Below are positions 35,349 to 48,680 of a stretch of 64,000 nucleotides of DNA, piece after piece. The translations under genes were made by a program, and so were the position numbers. The stretch is from positions 310,001 through 374,000 of the forward strand of contig JAQGEQ010000041.1 in NCBI GenBank assembly GCA_034620365.1. Reading direction: 5' to 3'. The stretch's first letter is position 1. Each line of letters opens with the position of its first letter. The notes below the pieces were generated by a model that saw nothing but the letters and a program-made list of their open reading frames with translations, was not told where the DNA came from and did not search any database. Origin of the DNA: Pegea sp. RAD2-039. Taxonomy: Eukaryota > Chordata > Thaliacea > Salpida > Salpidae.

Positions 35349-37380
35349 ATTTTAATTTTGAATCCTTTTAGCATAAATATCAGAATAAATGTTACAGTGA
35401 GTACAATTGCTAATTTAAGTATTATTGTTTTATAAACACGGTACTACTTTATGGTACTTCCCGCATTCGAATATCTTTAACATTTTTTCTTTTAGCAGTT
35501 TGTCTTTATAAGTATATAAAGGGAATTGTCAAAAATAATGTAAACTTTGAATAGAATTTTTCTTTTTATTATTTCTTTAGCTTTAATCAAGTTGTGAACG
35601 TTATCTTTAATGTGAACACTCCTGCTAAAACTTGCAAACTTTTTTACTAGGTAGCTAAGGCAGCCGTTTGTATGATTTAAAATGTTATGTTATTTTCTAT
35701 TACAAATGTAAAACCTTTAAAAACAAATTCAACAAATATTGTTATAGCTATAGATATTTTCGACATTAAAAAAAGTTTTACAAAGACTTGACTTACTTTA
35801 TTAGATCAAAAATTTCATTGTAAAATGTATATTTATAAACATTTTTATAAGACCTAAAATCATGAATTTAAACAAAAATATTCTAAAAACAAAAAGTTCC
35901 TAGAAAAACATCTTTACTTTTCAAATATATACAAAACATATACAGAAAATGTTTAGCCTACAGATTTTGAGCTACTACAAATATGATTACGTTTATTCTT
36001 ATCTGCAAAAGAAATGTACTCACTGATAGAATACAGGAATCGTAATTAAAATAAAAATTTTACACAAATTTATTCTTCTCATGAAATATTTTCCAAAAAA
36101 TACTAGCTATAATAAAAAAATCTGGCTAATGACGTTTTAAATAAAAGAAATAAAAATACTTTGATATTCACAACTTTATTAGTTTAATATTCAATCTTTA
36201 ATTGAACAGCTTTCATCTGATTTTATTAGATTTTGTTGTGATTCTACTATCTACCCTTTTTCTAATGTTTGTTCAACACAAGGTATTTTTAATGATTATC
36301 ATTTTCAACAAGAAGAATATTATACAACTTAGGTTTCCGTTAAAGACTAAAGTAATAAAAGAATTAGTAGCTTGACAAAAAATGTCAAGGTTTACAATGA
36401 CTGACGTAAGGCTGTAGATGAAGTACCTTGAGTCAAAATATAAATTACTTTAGAATTTATACTTTATAATTCTTTTAAAAGAGATATACAACATCATGTC
36501 CAACCAATCATCTGTATTTACTTCCAATTTTCAAGTGCAAAATTTTTCTGAAAATAATTTTTCGACTTGCCTTACTGGTAGTGAAGTCTTACAAGTCAAT
36601 TAAAAAAATCAACTAATTTTTTTGTATTAGAAATTCAAATCAACTTTTCTGTTATACAAAATTGAAGTTTTGAATTTGACGGATTGAAGTACATTTTGTA
36701 ACTGTATTTTATTCCTGAAAATTAGGCTATACATTTTTCTAGCCCACTAAAAACTTTGAAACTAGTTTATGAATTATAAGAAGTAATTTTATAATTTAAT
36801 TTCTAATAAGTAGTCCATCTTCTATAAAATAAGATCTAGGATCTATTTAGGTAAAGCTTTTGAATATATATTAAAATAGTTGATTTTTTAAAACAGAGTA
36901 TAAATACTTATAGTCCATTTTCGGTTATTATTACAAGAAGTAATTACAATTGAATTAAACTTCAAAAGAAAAAAATAATTAAAAGTGTAAACAATTAGTT
37001 TCCTCCAACAATACTTTTACTGAGTATATTTCCTTTGTTAACAGTTTTCATTGTTAAATAAGATTAAATCAAAGTTCAATCATTTAGATATATTAGTATG
37101 TTTATGTATAAGTTAAAAATCTTTTAATACAAATCAAAAAATATTTTGTTTGCTATTTTGATAAACTATTTCAAACTAAATTAATTTATTTTTCAGTTAA
37201 ATTACAACCAATTTCTTGAAAAAGAAATACTTTAATTATTTTTAATCAAAATATTTATTTTACAACTATTTTGTTAAACATACTAAGACATAATAATTTT
37301 GATATAAAATTATCTCATTTAATATTTTTATAGATTTATCAGAAAATAATTATTGGTTTTTTATAAACCAATGGACTTTT
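35349..37380. other. Intergenic region upstream of ANKS6
   Basis: AT-rich, no exon seen. A short perfect inverted repeat (CTTGACA-5 nt-TGTCAAG) lies at about 36373-36391. It is followed near 36405 by GACGTAAGGCTGTAGATGA, a fragment of the dispersed short repeat family. Confidence 0.5.
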
Positions 37381-40300
37381 ATGGATTCTATAAGTATTCC
37401 TCAACCTCAAGTTGTTCGATCTTTGTTGTTAGCAGTAGAAACTGGAGACACGGATAAAGTGAATTCATATTTTTATTAAGTTCCATTTATTTATATATAT
37501 TTTTTTCTAGAATATTACAACTGAATAGATTGATTTAATTTTAAATGCCTATTTAACCTTTATTTAGTATTTTTAATATATGATCAAATATAAATTTGCC
37601 AAATACTTTTTAGGTTCAAAACTTATTGTCTTATGATAACATCTCTGTGGAAACAGTAGATGATGATGGAAACAGCCTTTTACATATTGCTGCTGCAAAT
37701 GGCCATTCTGAAATCGTTCGGTTGCTAACGATAAAAGGTAAAAATGATTTCAATAATTAGTTAAAATCGACAAAATGTTTTTAGGGGCATCTTTAGATAG
37801 AACAAACCTATATGGTTGGACTCCATTGATGCAGGCTGTTAGGTATGGTCACGAAGCTTCAGCAGCTCATCTAATTAACAGTAAAGCCAATATCAATGCA
37901 ACAAATATTATGGGACTGCATGCTCTTTCACTTGCTATCTACAGCGGATATCCAAAAGTTAGTTGAAGTAATTAACATTAATTAAAAGTTTCTAATATTT
38001 AATAAATTTGGAAGCCTAGTTTTTAGTTATATCTTTAATTACAACTTTAATTGGGTTCTTTACAAATACAAAAGTCCTATATAAAACAACCTACAGTTCG
38101 ATGACCTCAACGTCATAGTCTCACTTCACTGACCCATTTAAACCAATGAGGGTAGTTTAGCGCACACAATCAAAGCCATAAACGAATACATGCTTTAAAC
38201 TTCAAATGATTTTTCAGAAAAATTGTTTGTTAAAAATTAATTGAAAGTTTATCAGATTGTAGAAATGCTTCTTGCTCATGATCAAATGGTGATTGATGAT
38301 CAAAGTAGTATTTCTAACTTCACCTACCCACTCGCTGTCGCTACCATGTATGGTAGAGATGATTGTTTAAGATCTTTACTCCGAAGAGGAGCTCCTCCTG
38401 ATCAGAGCTTTAAACATACAGGGTGGACTCCTCTGATGATAGCAGCACTCACAGGTGGGTACAATTTCATTTATTTGATGATCAAATTATTTTTTGTAAA
38501 AATAAAGGTCAACTGACAATGGCAAGGTTACTGGTTGATAAAGGAGCTAACACTAATTTAAAGAATAAGTTGAAGAAGACAGCTCTTGAGATTGCAATGG
38601 ATTGTGATATGAAAGAAGTTAGAGGATATCTTGACAGAAAAACAACTGTTAAACCTGAAAGAGGTACCTCAAAAGATCTTCTAAAAAACAACTTTTATAT
38701 TTAACTATTTTATTTATAGTTGTTGAAAAAGGTGATAGTATCATCACGGCAGTAAAGAAAGGTAATCGAATGGCGTGGACTTTCTGTCAGTTTGTGATCG
38801 AGTTTTTATCTAAGGTGATTTCCAAAGAACTCTGTCTTTTCTGCAAGAAGACAGTTCACAAGCCAACAAGGCTTCAACAGACGGAGCAACTCCGCTGATG
38901 TATGCTTCCATCAATGGTCACATTGGTATCATTGATTTACTCATCAAGTATGGAGCAGACATTGACGCACGTGACTATGAGAACGGTTGGACTGCATTGA
39001 TGCAAGCGACTTACTACGGGTGAGTAGATTAAGGGATTTGTTCTTGGATTAGCTTCATCTTTTGTAGGAAGACTCACGCTGCAATCCGTTTAATCCACGC
39101 TGGAGCAAATGTTTGTATTCGCGCTCATAATGGAGTAACAGCTTTTGACATGGCTATGTTAATCAGTTAGTTTCTCAACATCAACATTTGTTATTTACTT
39201 TCTGACTTCTTGCAGATCTGAACGACACAAACCTCTTCCGACTTCTAGCCGCTAAAGTGATGCAGAATCAAAACTACTCTGAAAATCCGACGAATGATCT
39301 GAAAAGTGGCGGGAACGATGAAACTGCTCAAGTAACAAAAGCTTGGCAAACAACGGCATCTAGCGGAATTACATCACTACAAAAAGAGACTCCAACACAA
39401 ATCAACAAACCCATATCTAGTAACTTCCACATCGATTACGACACTCTTCTCGACTGATGATGTCATCAGGTGCTCCATCAGGAGGTGGGAAGCGAGGATT
39501 GTGGTCAAAGATGTCACGAACTATGAGAGGTATGAAGATCGGGAGAACTTTGAAGAATACCCTTGCTCCTAAGAAAATCTCTAATTTTGATGAGACATTA
39601 ATTGCTCCTGGTGAAGAAGAGGACTCGAAATGTGATCATCATCTTCATCCTTAGTTTTCATTAAAATTGTGATCTTTAGATACAGCTGGAGGTGGAGTCA
39701 ACGGATCAGATCCCTACGTTGTGGTAATCATCTCCTTATTTGGTCATGCTTTAAATCATTACGAAATTGTCCATCACAGGTCAACCATGGGGCCCCAACT
39801 ACACATCTACCCACCGACAAACTGTCCCCGGTGGTTCCCCCGTTCCAAACCAACATTGGTATCGATCAACAGACCATCAAGACGCAGCGTAAAAGCTCTT
39901 CATCTAAGTCATCAGTGACGAACAGCTTGAACAGTAGTGGAGAGGTGACGTAATCAGCGTCGCGAGTTTCATGACGTCATTAATGTTGTGCTCGTAGAGT
40001 TCAGTCAGCCGTAACATCGTGCGTCCATTTAAATTTCTGCACAGTCCAGGTAGTTCAGGGCGTCACAATCTGACCACTGCTGGTGGCATGTCAAATACTG
40101 GACACAGTGGTCAGGTAAGTCCACAATCATCGGCCCGAAGTCTCGATGGTACTGGGTCTGAATTGACCAACCACCAACCAGGTCTGAAAGTGGAAGTTTT
40201 GGCTTTTTTTGATTTTGGTTTAACTTTTTCAGGGAGACATTCTGATACTGCGATTGAAGATAAAAGTGAGATGAGGTTTGTGATCTTTGAGAGGAAGACA

Positions 40301-40859
40301 CAAATCTTTAAATGATTTTCTTTCAGAAAAAATGAGATTTCTTCGCGAAGAAAATTTCAAATGAAAGAGGTGAGAAGAAAAAAGTTGGGAAAATGTCTGA
40401 TGTTGATCTTCAGAAGAAGGATCGGAACAGTGGCTCTTCCGTTGTGTCTTCTCACTCCTCTTCAACTTTAACTCCGCCTCCAGTAAGAAACGGAAGAAGT
40501 AGTCAAGACATTTGTAAAAGAGTCATCGAGAAACCGGAAGTTACCGCATCGAAAAAGTCTCTCATTTCTGCAACCTCTCACCCGCAAGTGACGTCATCAA
40601 GTGAAGATGGTGTGTGTGCAGTCAAGCGTAACTGAGTTGTTTTTGATGAGATTTTTATACAGATGAGATTAATGTGATTTTGCGTCAGTTATCACTTGAA
40701 AATTATCATCCAATTTTTGAAGAGCAGGAGATTGACATGGATGCTTTTCTTACTCTAACTCACGGTGATCTTAATGAGCTTGGGATCACTCAAGAACTGC
40801 CTCGTCAACAAATCCTTCGCGCTATTAATCAACTTAATGTGGGAAAGTCCGGTGCTTGA
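37381..40859 (+). CDS. ANKS6: ANKS6, ankyrin repeat and SAM domain ciliary protein
   Basis: Seventeen exons: 37381-37458, 37614-37737, 37785-37957, 38256-38454, 38508-38663, 38720-38761, 38815-39019, 39068-39165, 39216-39419, 39470-39631, 39680-39723, 39780-39944, 39998-40181, 40233-40275, 40327-40369, 40414-40609, 40663-40859. Together they give 770 residues. Ankyrin repeats fill about residues 1-360 ([50 protein letters not shown]). Then comes a Ser/Pro-rich middle with [13 protein letters not shown], as in vertebrate ANKS6. A C-terminal SAM domain has [22 protein letters not shown], nearly identical to ANKS6. ANKS6 activates NEK8 in the inversin compartment of cilia. Most introns are only 43-60 nt. 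Apparent frame breaks at 38762 and 39455 disappear when introns 38762-38814 and 39420-39469 are removed. Confidence 0.92.
38090..38185 (-). repeat. Repeat fragment related to 43235-43600 (ANKS6 intron 3)
   Basis: GACCTCAACGTCATAGTCTC and AGTTTAGCGCACAC here match, in inverted orientation, the sequence at about 43390-43480. It is shorter and more diverged, and stands out by its higher G+C within an AT-rich intron. Confidence 0.4.
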
Positions 40860-41240
40860 AACTGTTGTTGCTGTAAACTTCATCAAAATTAAATTTCATT
40901 TTTGCAGAAACAGAATCAAAGTTTTCAAGACCTTAACTGAAATTGAATGGGTAAAGAGTAGAGTTTGAATATTTGGAATCAATTTCAGTGTTCATGTGAA
41001 TCTAACAGCTTCTTTTTTAGTGTGCAGTGCCAAACTATTTTATTTGTACAAACTTTTTTATTCTTCTTTTTTGTATTCTCTGACTAGTTTCTACTTTTGA
41101 GCTATTGAAGTTTTTGACAAATGTTTTTAATCTAATTTTTCATTTATTTAAACAATCATTTAAATCAAACTTTAAAATTGAATTAAGTTAATTAAGCTTC
41201 TCAACGCTCTTACTAATTGAATCTTTTCTATTTAATCAAA

Positions 41241-41246
41241 AATAAA
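41241..41246 (+). terminator. ANKS6 candidate poly(A) signal AATAAA
   Basis: First clear AATAAA after the ANKS6 stop, about 380 nt downstream. Weak on its own in AT-rich DNA. Confidence 0.3.
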
Positions 41247-42363
41247 ATTAAAAAATGTGTTTTTCTCTCTGAAAAATCTATTGACAGTTTAAAAAATATT
41301 AAATTTCTGTAATTATTCAATTTACAAATTTATTTTTAAAATTCATTTTATAAATGAAAGATGAACTAGAAAACTGATTGATGCAAATCTTACGAACTTT
41401 AAGAAAAATTTTCAAATATTATTATATATTTGTAAACTTTTTTCTTCCTGACCTTCTAAAATATCTTATGAAAAATTAGATTATTAACTAAAATATAGCG
41501 ATTGTAAATAAGTATGATTGAAAGATATAGATTATTACAACTTAATACTCATTTGAAATTCAATTTGTACCTTGATAAAAAGTTATAAAAACAACAATTA
41601 CCAGTAAGTGTTTTCAGTTATTCGTTACTGACAAGCCTTTCTTAAAACAAAACTCTGTCGTCTGTAAAGCTCACAAAAGGCATTCCAACACTCATTATTT
41701 AAAAAGCAGCTTCCTGATGCTAATGTTTTAAGTAATGTCTTGCGTTTGAATGAGTAACTCACTTGCTTTATCAACTTTGTTACACTTTCTACTGAAGATG
41801 AATTGATACATTTCGGGAAAGTAAACACATCAATGTCAATTATTAATGAAAACAGATGAGTCCTCAACACTTCCGAATACTGAGTAGATAATCTACTTAG
41901 AAGATCAACGTTTATAAGATACAATTTTATTGATTAAGAATAAATTTTAATTGTCAAAAATTCAAAGTGTTAAATTTCTTGTTTTTTATTCGATTGTTTT
42001 GATAACTCTGTTGGAATTGAATTCTTTTTCTTCTTAGTTGAAATAATTCTAAACATCTTTATCAAGAAATGATATCAGAAATTTGTAAAGTTTTTATTAA
42101 ACAGCTTTTTTTATTAAACGTAAAAGTTTGGAACTTATTTAACTTTTCAGTTTTCACTGAAATCCGCTTTTATTCCATCAATTCAAACTAATCCGAGATA
42201 TTTTTCATATAAACTCTTTTGAATTAGTAGCTAGCCAGTAATTTCGATATTTTTCACTTTCAACAACATTCTTCGAGGTTATAACTATTTTTATTACCAA
42301 ATAAAACATTATATGAAAAGAAAACAACTTAAAAAATATTAATTGAAACTAAATAATTATTAA

Positions 42364-42369
42364 TTTATT
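42364..42369 (-). terminator. PDCD6 candidate poly(A) signal
   Basis: TTTATT on the plus strand, AATAAA on the minus strand, about 183 nt after the PDCD6 stop. Confidence 0.4.
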
Positions 42370-42551
42370 TGTTAATTAAAGTTTATGAAAAGTACTTTAC
42401 AACATTCAGATAAGTTTGAGATAAGTGAAAGTTAGAGAAACCAAAAAGCAAAAGAGAGGATGAGAAATGCCAAGCCACTACTCATTTCGTAAAACCAACA
42501 TCATGAGTGAACGAAATTGAAATTCTAATTAAAGGAGTTTCAAGAGTAAGT

Positions 42552-44456
<1,905 letters not shown>

Positions 44457-45454
44457 TCTTTTAACTTAATTTATTTAAACAAGACTAAACAATAACAAAA
44501 TTATGTTATCATTAGCATAAATGAATATTATTATGATGTAAAAATTTAAAATAAACATTATTTAGTCATCTACGGATTTTACAAGTTTTCAATAACATAT
44601 AGGAGTTACGCATGATTTCACACATCATCATGATTATAATTAATAGAAAATTAAATAACAAAAACTTTAAATTACAAAAATTATCATATTATACACAAAT
44701 ATTTGTGCATTTAAGCAGTTAACATCTAAATTAAAATATACAAGTTTTTATTTATTTAGGGAATAACATATACTTGTAGATAAGTTATCATATAGCTCTT
44801 ATAGTATTAAAATGATTACATCTAAATAAGTAAATCATAAATAAGGAAAGTTTAAACTAATTCTAATTACTTTTCTTAATTATATTTTTAGTTTAAATAT
44901 TGAAAAAAGTCTAAAACTAATTTACTATTAAAAACTTCAAATTATATAAACATTTTAATACTATAAAAATGACAATAAAATATCAAAATATTGTTAATTA
45001 CAAACTTGTTAAGATTAATTAGATTTCAGCTAAATTAGAGTTAATTAGTTCGAATTTAAATAAAAACAACTTAAGTAATTTAACAATAAAAAAGTAAATA
45101 AAGCTTCAGTAATTTCATAGTTTTGATAAGAATTTAAATATAAAAACTCTATAAGACCCAATTAAAAACTTATAAACTAAGTAATTAGTTTTAAATTTGC
45201 AATAATAAAAAATGGCTGAAAATTAAGTGAAATTTTACTTTACCATATATAACAAAAGATAACTGAATACACCCAATAATTGAGAAATCAACAGAATATT
45301 TAGAATTTTGTACAACAAACAATTTAAATTTTTCAAAAGAAGAATACAAAATCTAGAAAGCCTAGACCTAAATTTTCTTGTAATTTTTAAGATTAAAAAA
45401 ACATTACTTTAAAATGACATCATCATTACCTAAAACACCTTTTAAGAAAAAGTT
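44457..45454. other. PDCD6 upstream region
   Basis: AT-rich; should contain the PDCD6 promoter. A TTTTGTTATTGTTTAG acceptor-like site lies 28 nt before the ATG. A partial match to the dispersed repeat is seen near 44770-44800. Confidence 0.45.
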
Positions 45455-45592
45455 AATAATGCATCTTTTTCTTTCTACATTTCTAACTTAGAAATAAGAA
45501 CATATAATAATAGAAGTATATAAAAGGTATTATTTTTGAAATTGTGTGTTACCGAGAGGTGCTCTTTTTAGGCACCCTTCTTTGCATTTATT
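45455..45592 (+). mobile_element. LINE 3' end fragment, copy 3
   Basis: CATCTTTTTCTTTCTACATT, GTGTGTTACCGAGAGGTGCT and CACCCTTCTTTGCATTTA match the 3' UTR of copy 2 read on its sense strand (GTGTGTCAGCGAGAGATGCT, ACCCTCCTTCGCATTTA). They also match the end of copy 1. It is only the tail of the element, with a small insertion. Confidence 0.6.
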
Positions 45593-45599
45593 GTAGTCT

Positions 45600-47283
45600 C
45601 AGCATTTGGGTATCTTGCTAAATCCCTTAATGAAACGTTGGATTCCCTGTCATCCGGATAGCGGACCCGTATGTACCTTGAGTTTGCCTTCAGTAGTTCA
45701 TCCTTTTTTACATTATCATCATCTTATTGGCCAAAGTAAGGACAGAAACTTATAATTAACAACTCTTCTTTCTCTGTCAACAACAGAGATCTAACATTTC
45801 TTCTTCTTGAGTAATAGTATATAGCTCTCTTCTTGCGTCAAATATATTCCTATCACAATTGTCAACGACGTTAATTAAACCCGTGTTATATAAAAGTATT
45901 TCAAAGCCTTCTGAATACAATCCCGACTGCCAACATTCCATACAGTAAGAGTACACATTTTCACTTGGCAGTTTTTACATTTAAGCTTATGGTGGGATGA
46001 TTGGAAAGATTTTTTCAATTTTAACTTGAGCAATACGGTAGTTTTCCTGCAGCATCTAGTGCTAACATGATAGCTCTAGCGGGGTACTCCCCAAATGTTC
46101 TCTTACTTCGAATTGCAGTAACTTATTTTATATTCCCATCAAATATCAGCATTGTGGTTTCGATTTCATTTCAAGTTCACCGACACTCTGTCTATCCTCA
46201 TAGAGAATTAATGGACTTCACTTTTATACTTATTATGGCTTTCTAGCAAGTTCCTTTCAAGTACCGCCTCTCCACCGAGGCTCTCTATGAAGAACAGCCT
46301 TATATTTCTGTACTGTTTCTTTAACAGTTGGAGGTTCACTTTGTAAAATTTGTTTATCGTGCACTTCTAATACGACTGATCCATTTTCACTTAAAATTGA
46401 TTAGAGCCTTGTGAAATTTGAAGTTCCGAGCAACCTTTCTACGTATGAAGATCTTCGAGGAGCTGACATCAATAAGTGTCTTGAACAAATTACTGTCAAT
46501 AAAGACAAGTCCTAGTACTTTATGTACTTGGCTAGTCACTGCAGCACTCTTGGTTCTTCATATTCCTAACTGTTTCTTCGAAGAACTTCCCTATAGATGA
46601 CAGGCCATAGTTATCCTTCTTCTCACATTCGAAAAAGAAGCCTGAACCAGCTCGGCATTTTTTAGATTATGAGGCTTGATACCTCTTCTTTTAAACAAAC
46701 TCTTTTCATGGTTGATACTGTCGTTTTCGCTTGATCCTCCTTTTTAAGCTCTAATTAATCCCTGATCATACCATCCTTGTGTTCTGCTGCCGTGACACTC
46801 TTAAAACCACAGTTCTTTGCTTTTCCGCTTGGTCCTCCTCCTTAAGTTCAACGGAGATCACTACATCTTTTGCAACTTCAACCGATCTGCTACTCCGAAG
46901 TATTGGTTGTTCGGCTGGGTGACCCAGGATGTGACACTCTTAAAATCACAGTTCTTGGCTAGACTTATCAAAGTATACCAAAAGTCTTCTATGGTTTGGC
47001 TTGGCTTCTGCTTATCTGTGTAATAGATGACGCGCCAAAAAATTTCATTTGGCTTCGTTACATACAACCGTTTCACCGTCACTTCAACTTCTACATAAGT
47101 CTGACAACTTTCAAAGTGCTGGTACACTTCTGGGGCTTAACAATTCACAAGCGCAGCCCATTTACCCTCATCATTCCCCTTCGGCACACAACCTGTCTGT
47201 TCCAGTGACACTACTTCATGGCTGCCGACGGACTATTTAGCTCTATGGACAGCTTTCCTAGTTTCAAAAGCCGATCTATTTTA
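45600..47283 (-). mobile_element. Decayed LTR-retrotransposon remnant (Gag / protease pieces)
   Basis: The minus strand encodes a Gag-like stretch (about 47127-46864) with NEIFWRVIYYTDKQKPSQTI then FWYTLISLAKNCDFKSV. This resembles the conserved Ty3/gypsy-type Gag pattern (F..RKQ..GE....F...LR.LA..C.F). Further down are a second LAKNC-like block near 46800 and, in broken frames, a possible protease-like LID.SSSKIFI near 46480. Many stops interrupt it. No LTR pair was recognised. Class assignment is tentative. Confidence 0.5.
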
Positions 47284-47696
47284 TTTCTGAAAAAGAAAAT
47301 AATAGAAAAGTGAATCAATTGTTTTGGTAGCAATCAATAGCACAAGCTACATTAAAATTTTGTATTCTTTTATAGTTATTTTACCAATTTTACAAAAGTT
47401 TCTTCAAAGACACGAAACTCAAGCAGACTGTAAACTTTCTAAGTTATAAAATTTAAGAAAAATAATAAAAAATTATTTTCTATTACCGATTATTTAAACT
47501 CATAATAATATTTTTTAAACTGGTATTTGGTTTGATTTATATAGACTAAAATTGGCTTTAGACTTAGTTTAAGAATTCTTTCAAGTTAAATTATTCCTTA
47601 CAAATGATTAAAAAATTGAACAAATTTATATTTAGATAGGTTAGGTGCTATTTTGATAGTTATAACAGTATAATAATATTTTCATTGAAAGCTTGG

Positions 47697-48680
47697 ATGC
47701 AAGCTTTTCAAATTATCAAAACTTTGCAGAACCCAATTAGCGATGATAAAAATTACAAGTATTCATCAAACAACGCTTGTAAGTTTTATTTTTGATGCTT
47801 TTACTAATATATTATTGTTGTTTATCTAAACTTATATATTATCATGTTTACAATGAAAAGTTGTTTTGTAGGACAGATTTTGTTTTTAAACATAGAAAAT
47901 TAAAATACAAAGTATTGTTTCACTGTCTATGATAATTTTGATTGCCAAATGTTTAATTTCAAGTTTTAATAAGAGTCTAAAATTCTTGATTTATAACAAT
48001 TATTTGTAATGAAAATTTTTGTTTATTAGAAATTATTTGTTAGCCAAATAAATTTGTTGGGAACATCTTCTTGCAATTTAAATGAATTCTTTAAGTATAT
48101 ATATTCTTTAAATGATAAAATGTTTATAAGCTTTTAAGAGTTTAAACATTTCTAATGATATAAAATATTTAAGTTAGGCAATGTTGCATAAATATTATTT
48201 TACAGAAACAAAGGTTAAAAAAAGTTCTCTTTAGCAAAAGCTGTATAAAATAAGATTTAATCAACTGGTGAATTTATTCAGCTTCGGCTGACTCTCTCTT
48301 CACTAATCTGCTGGCAAGCTTGAATAAGTTGATTCTTCTGCTTTTATGTTTTGCTTGTTAGGTAGTTTAATTGCTTATTTTGTTATAATCATATAATAAA
48401 GAAAGCTATTTTTCTATATTATGAGTTTTTTATCTTTATATTTTATGCAGCAAAAAATAACTTTGTTGGTATGAATGTGATCAACCTCGTACTTCTGATC
48501 GACAAATGGTTGCTTCTTTCAAGCAAACATTCGTCCAAAAATTTGATTTTTTTCCTGATTTATTTTTTTATTGTTGTATCAGGTATATTATATTTAAATA
48601 GTTATAAACAAAACTAATATTTTTAATATTTTGTTACTGGATGTTTTTAAATTACAGACTCTTGTTTTTACTTTGTTTAA
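47697..48680 (+). CDS. Possible small membrane-protein gene, three exons
   Basis: Not recognised. ATG at 47697 opens 27 codons ending at a perfect GTAAGT donor (47778/47779). Exon 48451-48582 follows a TTTTATGCAG acceptor and ends at GTATAT. Exon 48658-48680 follows AAATTACAG and ends in TAA. The 237 nt total is in frame (78 residues): a polar N-terminus (NPISDDKNYKYSSNN) then two hydrophobic stretches. Hydrophobic translations are common in AT-rich DNA, so this could be chance. Confidence 0.3.

Larger units (their letters stand above)
40860..42551. other. Region between convergent ANKS6 and PDCD6
   Basis: 3' UTRs of both genes are expected here. A minus-strand open stretch 41924-41625 lacks an ATG. 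A 28-codon frame starts at ATG 42056 just upstream of it. Neither is recognised (see findings). A minus-strand AATAAA at 42369-42364 is a plausible PDCD6 poly(A) signal. Confidence 0.45.

Noticed and set aside
38762-38814. Read-through frame after VKKG in ANKS6
   Set aside because: It leads to a stop. Splicing GTAATC...ATCTAAG gives [15 protein letters not shown] and continues into a good ankyrin repeat.
39420-39475. Apparent frameshift in ANKS6 (TGA at 39455 followed by ATG at 39457)
   Set aside because: Removing a 50-nt intron (39420-39469, GT...CATCAG) joins KPIS to SAPSGGGKR in frame.
46996-47240. Overlapping plus-strand frames in the retroelement remnant
   Set aside because: The Gag-like similarity is on the minus strand; the plus frames are its shadows.
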